Shown piece by piece: positions 1 to 7,190 of a DNA stretch of 64,000 nucleotides. This DNA is from Deltaproteobacteria bacterium HGW-Deltaproteobacteria-15 (GTDB lineage: Bacteria; Desulfobacterota; DSM-4660; Desulfatiglandales; HGW-15): contig PHBH01000028.1 of NCBI GenBank assembly GCA_002840535.1, positions 21,933-85,932 of the forward strand. Reading direction: 5' to 3'. A program made the position numbers and the translations under genes. The stretch's first letter is position 1, and each line of letters begins with the position of its first letter. The notes under the pieces were generated by a model, which saw only the letters and a program-made list of their open reading frames with translations, made no database searches and was not told the DNA's origin.

Positions 1-77
1 AGCCGTCGATCGAGTACCAACTCGCTCTGTGGGCTCTGCGAGATAAATGCAAACTCTTTTCTGCTCTCCGTAATAAC

Positions 78-1907
78 TTGGGCCGGTGCTTCAATCGAAG
101 GAGCGACAGTTTGCCACGATCAGGACAATCGACAACATGTGAAAAAATTCGAATCAGCAGGCAGACCTGGTGGAGTCTCCTCCTCAATATCAAACAGTTC
201 GCGACATCTGATCGCACAGGGCGAAGAGCCGCCTGGATTTTCGCTCTCCTTATCACGCTCCTGCTGGGCATAAACAGCTTGAATGTTGCGGGCAGTTATG
301 TGGGCCGCGACTTCATGACCGCCATCCAGGATCGGAACCGATTTGAATTCGTACGCATGGCGTTGGTCTACATAGGCGTGTTCGCCGTGACCACGATCGT
401 TTCCGTCATCTACACCTACACCGAGGAATACCTCGGGTTGGTGTGGCGGGAATGGGTGACAAAGCAATCCATCATCAGCTACGCAACCCAGCGGGTATAT
501 TACAGGCTCAAGAAGAAAGGAGAGGTCAAGAATCCCGACCAGCGTATCGCCGACGATATCCGTGTGTTCAGCAAGACCACCCTCTCCTTCGTTCTGATGT
601 TGTTGAACGGCACCCTCACCGTGATCGCCTTTTCCGGTGTGCTGTGGTCCATCAGTCCCCGTCTCTTCCTGGTGGCGGTGTTATACGCTTCGGCTGGCAC
701 TCTCGTGAGTTTTCTCTTCGGCCGTCGGCTGGTGCGGCTGAATTACGATCAACTGGATAAGGAAGCCAATCTTCGGGCTTCCCTTATCCACTTGAAGGAA
801 AACGCCGAATCGATCGCCCTCTCACGCCGCGAGGGACATCTCATCAGACTCAGCCTGAAGAATTTGAGCGATGTTGCCGCGAATTTCCGCCACATCATTG
901 GGATAAACCGCAGGCTGAACTTCTTTACCACCGGATACAATTGGATGATCCAGATCATCCCGGCTTTGGTCGTGGCTCCTCTTTTCCTGGACGGGAAAGT
1001 GCAATTTGGGGTGATTACCCAATCGGCGATTGCATTCACTCAATTGTCGGGAGCCTTTTCCCTGATAGTGACCCAGTTCCAGTCCATTTCCAGCTATACT
1101 GCCGTGTTTGCCAGGCTTGCCCTCCTGAAAGAGGCCGGCGAAAGGGAGCGACTGGCGGAGTGCTGTTCAAGCCGGTTTTCAAGGGACGATGGACGGATTG
1201 CATTCAAAGAGTTGACGCTTCTTTCCCCCCGCAGCGGCCGGTTGCTGATCAAGGATCTGTCGCTGGAAATTCCACACGGCAGACGAATCCTCGTTCGAGC
1301 ACAGGATGAAACGGCAGCGCCCGCCCTGCTTCGGGCCACGGCCGGGCTCTGGGATGTAAGCGGCGGCCACATCGCACGCCCGACATTGGACCAGATCCTG
1401 CTTCTGCCGGAAATTCCCTATTTACCCCCCGGAACTTTGCGCGAACTCCTTATGCGGCCCCTGCCGGAAGAGGAATGCGCAATCGATCGAAACATGGAGG
1501 GAATCCCGCTTTCCGAGGAACGGATACGGGAGACGCTTCGGAGCCTGCAAATTGACTCTCTTCTGAATCGATTTGGAGGATTGGATAAACAGCAGAACTG
1601 GGAAAACATACTCCCCCTGGACAAGCAGCAGCTTCTGCTGGTCGCGCGCGTCCTGCTGTCCAGGCCCCGATTTGCTTTGCTTGACAGACCGGGCAGCACA
1701 CTCCGGTCCGAGCAGGTCGAGCTCGTGCTGCTTCTCCTGAGACGGAGAGCGATCTCCTACATGACCTTTGAAAGCGAGGAGCACGAAGCCCATCTGAGGT
1801 ATTACGATATCTTACTGAGCCTGGAAGAAGGCGGCGCTTGGACCTGCCGCCCCGTTGAAGGGGAAAGGACCTTCGAGTCTCGTGAGCCTTCCCTTTTCGC
1901 TGCATAG
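78..1907 (+). CDS. YddA/SbmA-type ABC half-transporter with a degenerate nucleotide-binding domain
   Basis: The first about 350 residues resemble the membrane domain of the YddA/SbmA/BacA-like ABC family (several hydrophobic segments, a conserved-looking YVGRDFMTAIQDRN stretch). The C-terminal about 220 residues align by pattern with an ABC ATPase, but the motifs are eroded. The Walker A region near residues 406-415 reads AQDETAAPA with no Gly-Lys-Ser/Thr. The Q-loop Gln is Glu (LPEIPYLPPGTLREL). The signature is LPLDKQQ. Walker B is LLDRPGSTL with Arg for the catalytic Glu, and no H-loop His is evident. The frame is nevertheless intact for 609 codons. The TTG start is uncertain: the frame stays open to the window edge, and another TTG lies at 111. 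Family placement is fairly sure; substrate is unknown; ATP hydrolysis by this chain is doubtful. Confidence 0.8.
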   Translation: MGRCFNRRSDSLPRSGQSTTCEKIRISRQTWWSLLLNIKQFATSDRTGRRAAWIFALLITLLLGINSLNVAGSYVGRDFMTAIQDRNRFEFVRMALVYIGVFAVTTIVSVIYTYTEEYLGLVWREWVTKQSIISYATQRVYYRLKKKGEVKNPDQRIADDIRVFSKTTLSFVLMLLNGTLTVIAFSGVLWSISPRLFLVAVLYASAGTLVSFLFGRRLVRLNYDQLDKEANLRASLIHLKENAESIALSRREGHLIRLSLKNLSDVAANFRHIIGINRRLNFFTTGYNWMIQIIPALVVAPLFLDGKVQFGVITQSAIAFTQLSGAFSLIVTQFQSISSYTAVFARLALLKEAGERERLAECCSSRFSRDDGRIAFKELTLLSPRSGRLLIKDLSLEIPHGRRILVRAQDETAAPALLRATAGLWDVSGGHIARPTLDQILLLPEIPYLPPGTLRELLMRPLPEEECAIDRNMEGIPLSEERIRETLRSLQIDSLLNRFGGLDKQQNWENILPLDKQQLLLVARVLLSRPRFALLDRPGSTLRSEQVELVLLLLRRRAISYMTFESEEHEAHLRYYDILLSLEEGGAWTCRPVEGERTFESREPSLFAA

Positions 1908-1909
1908 AG

Positions 1910-1992
1910 GAGAGAAGTTGAGAAGATAAGAAGTTGAGAAGCCGAGAATAAAATCTTAACTTCTCATCTTCCAAACTTCTCACCTTCTGTTC
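1910..1992. repeat. Intergenic palindrome built of gagaagttgagaag words
   Basis: Just after the ABC-type gene, tandem copies of GAGAAGTTGAGAAG-like units are followed by their reverse complement (AACTTCTCATCTTCC and AACTTCTCACC). This gives an imperfect long hairpin. It may act as a 3-prime-UTR structure or terminator but has no clear U-tract. Confidence 0.6.
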
Positions 1993-2005
1993 TTCAGGCC
2001 TTACC

Positions 2006-2034
2006 TTGACACGCAACCACCGCGGCCGTATAAA
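2006..2034 (+). promoter_or_regulatory. Consensus sigma-70-type promoter for the cytidylate-kinase-like gene
   Basis: TTGACA at 2006-2011, a 17-base spacer and TATAAA at 2029-2034. This is near-perfect and lies about 105 bases before the start codon at 2140. Confidence 0.75.
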
Positions 2035-2139
2035 TAAGACAGTCAGCCTGAAACGCACTGTGCGTGCTGGCAGATCCCCTTCCAGACCATTGTCCCTGTA
2101 ACCACCGATCTTCACAACCTCTTCTCCGGAGGGCATCAA

Positions 2140-2952
2140 ATGGCCATCATTACTATTTCCAGGGGGACTTTCAGTGGAGGCAAGGCTCTTGCAGAGTGTC
2201 TCGGGAAAAAACTCGGTTATCCGATTCTAAGCCGGGAGGAGACCCTGGCCGAGGCGGCGAAAGCCTACAGGATCTCAGAAGAGGAGGTGTCGACCGCTCT
2301 CGACCCGCCGCTCTTCCAGGAGCAGGCGCCGGGGAAGCGGTTTTCCTATCTCAGATGCCTTACGGCAGTTCTGCTTGAGCGGGCCGACAATGGAAACCTC
2401 GTCTATCATGGGCATGCGGGACATTTTCTCCTGGGAACCATTTCCCACGTCCTTCGCGTCCGTATCATTGCCGGCATGGAATTCCGCATTCGCGCGGCCA
2501 TGGAAGAGATGAAGAAAACCAGGGAGGAAGTGGTTGCGTATATCGAGAACGTCGACAGGAAACGCCAGAAGTGGACCCGATTCCTCTATGGGGTGGATTG
2601 GAACGATGCCTCACTTTATGACATGGTCCTCAACCTCCAACACATCAGCATGGAAGGAGCATGCCTGAGCGTCGCGCAAACTGCATTGCTGGAGGATTTC
2701 AGGGTCACGCCGGAATCTCTTCAGGCACAAAAAGATCTGCTCCTGAGCAGCAGGGTATGGATCGCCCTGGCAAAAGATGAGCGAACCAGGGCCGCTTTTG
2801 TCAACGTCGCCGCGGACAAAGGAAAAATAGCCATTCGCGGAAACGTAGGCTCAGAAAAGGTCATCAATGCAATCCCTTTGGTCGCGCAGAGTGTCGAGGG
2901 GGTGAGGGAGGTAATCACTGATGTCGGTACAGGTTCCGACTGGTACTGGTAG
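2140..2952 (+). CDS. Cytidylate-kinase-like protein with a C-terminal BON-like domain
   Basis: The N-terminal part (about residues 1-200) has the layout of the cytidylate kinase-like family found in many Deltaproteobacteria: MAIITISRGTFSGGKALAEC with a P-loop-like GTFSGGKAL, and the later NVDRKRQKWTRFLYGVDW stretch. The last about 65 residues (VNVAADKGKIAIRGNVGSEK and onward) look like a BON domain, a fold associated with membranes or phospholipids. ATG is preceded by GGAGGG at good distance, and a consensus promoter lies upstream. True CMP kinase activity is not assured; members of this family are often of unknown substrate. Confidence 0.8.
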   Translation: MAIITISRGTFSGGKALAECLGKKLGYPILSREETLAEAAKAYRISEEEVSTALDPPLFQEQAPGKRFSYLRCLTAVLLERADNGNLVYHGHAGHFLLGTISHVLRVRIIAGMEFRIRAAMEEMKKTREEVVAYIENVDRKRQKWTRFLYGVDWNDASLYDMVLNLQHISMEGACLSVAQTALLEDFRVTPESLQAQKDLLLSSRVWIALAKDERTRAAFVNVAADKGKIAIRGNVGSEKVINAIPLVAQSVEGVREVITDVGTGSDWYW

Positions 2953-2959
2953 AAGATAC

Positions 2960-4357
2960 TTACCTGGTATTGTCGGTTCCCCAGGTCGTCTTTTTCGCCT
3001 CAAGGACCTTTTTCTTCAAGAGCTTCCCTCGTCTTGGCGCTGCCGCCCACATGAAAGCGCATGACAGGGCTCCCGAGATAACCGCCACGCCGAATGCCTG
3101 CATGTAAGATCCGGTCTTGTCGAACAGGTATCCGCCGATGTATGCGCCGAATGCCCCCCCGATACCCACCGTTCCTTCGAGCATTCCATAAATCGTTCCT
3201 ATGGCCGGGCCATGAAACAGATCAGCGGCCGAGGCCATGAACATCGGAGCGGTCGCCCCCCAGCCGATTCCAATGAGCAACACGAAGAGATAAACGAGCC
3301 AGACCCCTCCACCCTGCTCAAAACGAACCAGGCAATAAAAACTGCAGCAGAAGAAGAGCGAGCCTAACGTGTATGCCTTTTCTCTCCCAATGCGGTCGGA
3401 CACAAAACCCCATATGATCCGAAAGGGCGTCGAGATTATCCCGATCATGGCAAACGCGGAGGCGGCCGCCATTCTGTCCAGTCCCTGCCCCACGAGGAAA
3501 CCGACAAAATGCACCGAGATGAGATAGATGCCAACCATGCTGAACATGGGGAAGAGCATCAGTGCCCAGAAATTGGAGGTCCTCATTGCCTCACCGACGG
3601 TCCATACGAAGGGGCTGTTCATTGTCGGTGCAGAGTTCTCATCAGGTTTTGTGGGAGCCGTTTCGCCGTCCGGGCCCGAATACCCCGCATCCTGGGGTCT
3701 GTGCCGAAGCAACAGCCCGTTCAGTGGCAGCAGAACGACGAGGGTCGCGATACCTAGAATCAGAAAACTGATCCGCCACCCCCACAAGGAAATGAACCCT
3801 TGCGACAAGGGGACGAACACCATCATTCCCAGACCCATGCCTGAAGAGGCGATGCCGCTCGCCGTTCCCCTCCTCTTTTCGAACCAGTGCGGAATGATGG
3901 CCGTATACGTAGCCAGAGAGACGAACGTGACCCCGATTCCCGCCATGAGGCCGAAGTAGATATAGAAATGAATGAGCCGGTGAATGGAGCCGCAAAGAAA
4001 GATGCCGGCGGCAAGGAGAATTATCCCGGGCAATATGACCCGCCTGGGGCCGAAACGGTCCACCAGCCCGCCCGCCAATGGTGCGGTCACGATGTAGACG
4101 ATCATGGCCAGGGACTGGACTCCCGACGTCTCCCCCCGGCCCCAGCCGAATTCGTCCACGAGGGCCACGAGAAAGACGGAAAACATGGTTCGGAAGCCGA
4201 ACCAAAAGGCCATGGAGATCATTGCGACAAGCACTATGATCCAGCCATAATAGAAAAGGCTTTTTCTTTTTCGTGTCTGTGAAACTTCCGGCGCAGGATT
4301 TCCCATAATGGATCGACGAGCCTTTCTCAGGTCTTCATTGAACAGAGGGTTGGACAT
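2960..4357 (-). CDS. MFS transporter, monocarboxylate/oxalate:formate-antiporter-like
   Basis: 465 residues with about 12 hydrophobic helices in two halves separated by a hydrophilic loop (about residues 215-250). The MFS signature between helices 2 and 3 is present as GGLVDRFGPRRVILPG, and the equivalent in the second half is WGFVSDRIGREKAYT. The overall pattern (FYYGWIIV opening, GWGRGETSGVQS) is that of the OFA/monocarboxylate branch, which moves small organic acids. It stands convergent to the kinase-like gene (7-base gap). No strong Shine-Dalgarno precedes the ATG; a second ATG 17 codons in is an alternative. The substrate cannot be read from sequence. Confidence 0.85.
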   Translation of the reverse strand: MSNPLFNEDLRKARRSIMGNPAPEVSQTRKRKSLFYYGWIIVLVAMISMAFWFGFRTMFSVFLVALVDEFGWGRGETSGVQSLAMIVYIVTAPLAGGLVDRFGPRRVILPGIILLAAGIFLCGSIHRLIHFYIYFGLMAGIGVTFVSLATYTAIIPHWFEKRRGTASGIASSGMGLGMMVFVPLSQGFISLWGWRISFLILGIATLVVLLPLNGLLLRHRPQDAGYSGPDGETAPTKPDENSAPTMNSPFVWTVGEAMRTSNFWALMLFPMFSMVGIYLISVHFVGFLVGQGLDRMAAASAFAMIGIISTPFRIIWGFVSDRIGREKAYTLGSLFFCCSFYCLVRFEQGGGVWLVYLFVLLIGIGWGATAPMFMASAADLFHGPAIGTIYGMLEGTVGIGGAFGAYIGGYLFDKTGSYMQAFGVAVISGALSCAFMWAAAPRRGKLLKKKVLEAKKTTWGTDNTR

Positions 4358-4514
4358 TGAGGTGTGGAAATTAGCACATTCGATGATGGATTGGCAGTCC
4401 GAATAATGGTTTCAGATAATGATCCTGAACGAGATCTCCTCAGTGGAAGGCGACGGCGCAATCCGGTATTTCCATCTCTCTTTGATGAAGAAATGAATTC
4501 TGAACTGTGCCGGG

Positions 4515-5300
4515 TTAAATGGATATGATGCCTTCGAGGTACAACACAGCCTTGCCTGCAATCCGAACGCGCTCCCCACGTTCTTCACAAAACAACTCGC
4601 CTCCCCTTTTTGAAACCTGCAGGGCGTGCAGAGTCTTTTTGCCCAGCACATTAGCCCAGTAGGGAATCAGAACGCAATGTGCCGAGCCTGTGACAGGATC
4701 TTCAGGTATACCCACGCGGGGCGCGAAGAAGCGGGACACAAAATCGGAGCGATCCCCCCTCGCAGTCACGATCACGCCGCGACACTCGACCCGGCCCAGG
4801 GCAGCGAAGTCGGGCTGGAGGTCGCGGACGGTACTTTCGGATTCGAGCAGTACGAGGATATCTTCCGCGGAGCCGAGCACTTCAGCGGGGCGGACATTCA
4901 AAGCCGCTTCCAGCCCCGGCGGCGGATTTGTTGCATGCGCAGGCCTGGCAGGAAAATCCATTTCCAGCAGATCCCCGCGCCTGGCAACCACTAGTTGCCC
5001 GCTCTTTCGCGTCTTAAACCGGATGACATCCTCTTTCCACTTTAAACAGGAAAAGAGCACAAACCCGCTCGCCAGGGTTGCGTGACCGCAAAGCGCGACT
5101 TCCGTGGCCGGGGTAAACCATCTCAGGTCGAAACCCTCGTTGTTCCGCACGAGGAACGCGGTCTCGGGCAGATTGTTCTCCGCAGCGATCCCCTGGAGGA
5201 CCTTATCCTCGAGCCACGAATCCAGGATGCACACCGCAGCCGGATTCCCTGAGAACACCTCGGAGGCAAATGCATCAATTTGGTAGAGCGGAAGTTTCAT
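4515..5300 (-). CDS. PhzF family epimerase/isomerase-like protein
   Basis: Whole-length match by pattern to the PhzF family (diaminopimelate-epimerase fold). It opens MKLPLYQIDAFASEVFSGNP, has the family Glu in NLPETAFLV, the CGHATLASG loop and the late DPVTGSAHC motif. The 261 residues are typical. PhzF itself isomerises a phenazine precursor; most homologues outside phenazine clusters, including this one with no phenazine neighbours, have unknown substrates. The start is supported by AAGGAT upstream. Confidence 0.88.
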   Translation of the reverse strand: MKLPLYQIDAFASEVFSGNPAAVCILDSWLEDKVLQGIAAENNLPETAFLVRNNEGFDLRWFTPATEVALCGHATLASGFVLFSCLKWKEDVIRFKTRKSGQLVVARRGDLLEMDFPARPAHATNPPPGLEAALNVRPAEVLGSAEDILVLLESESTVRDLQPDFAALGRVECRGVIVTARGDRSDFVSRFFAPRVGIPEDPVTGSAHCVLIPYWANVLGKKTLHALQVSKRGGELFCEERGERVRIAGKAVLYLEGIISI

Positions 5301-5391
5301 GACTTATCCTTCTTTTGCGCCTTTCTCTGCGTCTCGGCGGCTCCCGGCAAATATCGGACGAGATCTGAGGATCTGCGGGAGGTAAGAATTT

Positions 5392-6054
5392 TCAGAGAAA
5401 CGATTCGATGAACTCCGCCACCGCCTCCTTGCCCCTGAAGATGCCGTAGTGCCCTTCACAAAGCACATCGACTTTGAGTGAGAGAAGCAGGTTCAGGGAT
5501 TTGATGTAATCACCCTTGTTCGAGCGAAGGCTTTCGTGGATGGGACCGTGGACATCCTGCCCGAAGAGCACCTTCAATCCTTCGGACTCGACAAGGTAGA
5601 CCAGCGAGCCCGGGGAATGTCCAGGGACATGGATGGCCTCGATCTTTCGTCCGCCCAGCTCGATCTCGTTGCGGTCTCCCTGGAGTTTGATGTCCACGGA
5701 GGTCGGATTGATATGGGACCCGTACCACTCGGCCCCTGTTACCGTGCCGTTTCCCTCTTCCAGGAAAACCGCGTCCAGCTCGTGCGCCACCACACGGCAG
5801 CCCGTCCGGTGTCTAACTCCTTCTATGCCGCCGGTATGGTCGAAGTGGCAATGGGTGATGAGGAGGTACTTGATGGCTCCGGGTTCAACCGAGCAATCTG
5901 CGATGTTCCTGAACAGCCTCTCCATGGCACTGCCGCAACCGGCATCCACGAGGGCCGCTTCTTCACCGAACCGGATGAGATAGATCGACGCGTCCTCCGG
6001 TCCAGACAGGCCGCTCCCGCCCACCTGATAGATTTCACTGGTGACCTTTGTCAT
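5392..6054 (-). CDS. Metallo-beta-lactamase-fold hydrolase
   Basis: 220 residues with the metal-binding HCHFDHTGG motif (about residue 67), a second His in the later HVPGHSPGS segment, the Asp in LFGQDVHG and a final His in CEGHYGIF. These form a complete dinuclear metal site of the glyoxalase II-like branch. Acts in the cytoplasm (no signal peptide). Candidate roles include thioester or lactone hydrolysis; the substrate is not identifiable. GAGGTCC lies just upstream of the ATG. Confidence 0.88.
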   Translation of the reverse strand: MTKVTSEIYQVGGSGLSGPEDASIYLIRFGEEAALVDAGCGSAMERLFRNIADCSVEPGAIKYLLITHCHFDHTGGIEGVRHRTGCRVVAHELDAVFLEEGNGTVTGAEWYGSHINPTSVDIKLQGDRNEIELGGRKIEAIHVPGHSPGSLVYLVESEGLKVLFGQDVHGPIHESLRSNKGDYIKSLNLLLSLKVDVLCEGHYGIFRGKEAVAEFIESFL

Positions 6055-6088
6055 CTGTGGACCTCTCGTTTTTTGAAATCCCCTCTGT

Positions 6089-6139
6089 CTCCCCTTTGCA
6101 AAGGGGAGAACGCTTGAACGTTACCCCTTTTCGAAAAGG
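6089..6139. repeat. Two short perfect palindromes
   Basis: A perfect 20-base palindrome (CTCCCCTTTGCAAAGGGGAG, 6089-6108) is followed by a perfect 14-base one (CCTTTTCGAAAAGG, 6126-6139), upstream of the metallo-hydrolase gene and downstream of the lipoprotein gene. Function unknown. Confidence 0.6.
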
Positions 6140-6173
6140 TGAGGTGTGAAGAAATCGGTAAGGGTACGTGTCC

Positions 6174-6251
6174 CGTCATTACGGCGAAAGCCGGAATCCA
6201 GAATCTCAGAGAGTCAAAGAACACTGGACCCCGGTTTTCACCGGGGTGACG
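6174..6251. repeat. Dispersed CGTCATTNCGGCGAAAGCCGG-type inverted repeat
   Basis: Arms at 6174-6200 (CGTCATTACGGCGAAAGCCG and on) and 6225-6251 (ending CCGGGGTGACG) form an imperfect 27-base hairpin. This type of repeat is known to be dispersed in many bacterial genomes. A half copy (CGAAAGCCGGAATCCAGGC) lies near 38955. Confidence 0.7.
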
Positions 6252-6325
6252 AGAAAGAAGCAATTTTTCACGGCTGCAGGGGTACCAAGGGGGATTTCAT
6301 CGCCGTCAATATTCGACATTCTTCA

Positions 6326-6817
6326 TCAAGGTCCCAGCGAGATCCCCCTGCTGTCGCTCTGAGGATAGTCCGGGGGCATGGACATATCATCGATCCACAA
6401 CGTCTTCTCGTCCATTACCCTGAGCAGTGCATGATTCCATGGCGTATAGAGATAACCATAGAAGCCGTCGTAGGGGCCCATGATTCTCCAGACAAACGGC
6501 TCGAATTGCATGTCGAAGGTAATCCATTCCATGACCTCAAGGAGGAACATCTCGTTATCAATCTTTACCCACCACGGGTGCACGGCCATTTTCTTGTCGT
6601 CCCCTCGTGGATCGAACAGGACGGCCGAAACCCTGTGGCTTGCAACGCCCGAATAGTATACGTCATAGCTTCTCCAGTTGCTGACGAGGTCGTCCGGAGT
6701 GACCCCTGGTTTCCCCACCTGCTGAAGTCTCAGCTTCCCATAATTGGAACAAGCGGGGGCCAGAATGGAAATCGCAATGATCAGGAGAATGGTCGAACAA
6801 ACAATGCTTCTTCTCAT
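6326..6817 (-). CDS. Predicted lipoprotein of unknown function
   Basis: 163 residues. The first about 23 form a lipoprotein signal peptide (basic MRRS, hydrophobic core, lipobox LAPAC with Cys23). The mature part contains many aromatic residues (VYYSGVASHRVSAVLFDPRG and a Trp/Tyr-rich centre) and looks like a small beta-rich envelope protein. I do not recognise a named family. GGAGGC precedes the ATG. It stands alone between repeat-rich spacers. Confidence 0.75.
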   Translation of the reverse strand: MRRSIVCSTILLIIAISILAPACSNYGKLRLQQVGKPGVTPDDLVSNWRSYDVYYSGVASHRVSAVLFDPRGDDKKMAVHPWWVKIDNEMFLLEVMEWITFDMQFEPFVWRIMGPYDGFYGYLYTPWNHALLRVMDEKTLWIDDMSMPPDYPQSDSRGISLGP

Positions 6818-6921
6818 TGAACTGCCTCCTGGCTATACTTTTACTCCTGCCTGCGACACATGTCACCATAGAATGAATCGCAATAGCCCGTCCTCCGCAG
6901 CAGCACTGGCAAACCTAAAGC

Positions 6922-7188
6922 TTTGAACCGCAAAGACGCCAAGTACGCCAAGGGAGATATTCTTGTCCCGAAGCAATTCGGAACAAGAATATCTCCTTCG
7001 TGTCTTTTAGGAACCGATCAGACATGTTTCCGGAGCGTCTAAATGCCTTCACTCGTAGGTTCTAGAACCCTGAGCTCGCTTCTAGCATCAACACAGGCTA
7101 AGGCTGAAGCTATTTTGGTATTTCAATTTGCTGGAAGAAAATGGAAATACCAAAATCTGTTTTCTTCTTCGCGCCTTCGCGGTTCAAT
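6922..7188. repeat. Compound palindrome with CGCCAAG / CTTCGCGCC arms and two nested hairpins
   Basis: The outer arms are TTGAACCGCAAAGACGCC (6922-) and CTTCGCGCCTTCGCGGTTCA (to 7187). Inside are a 20-base stem (6953-6972 with 6977-6996, 19/20 matches, GCAA loop) and a perfect 13-base stem (7112-7124 with 7144-7156). It fills the gap 6818-7190 and ends 3 bases from the comEC stop codon. No gene is seen in this stretch. Confidence 0.75.
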
Positions 7189-7190
7189 CC

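Noticed and set aside
3-77. Upstream continuation of the first gene to the window edge
   Set aside because: The frame is open, but no family resemblance is seen before about residue 30 of the annotated protein; the start is left as uncertain.
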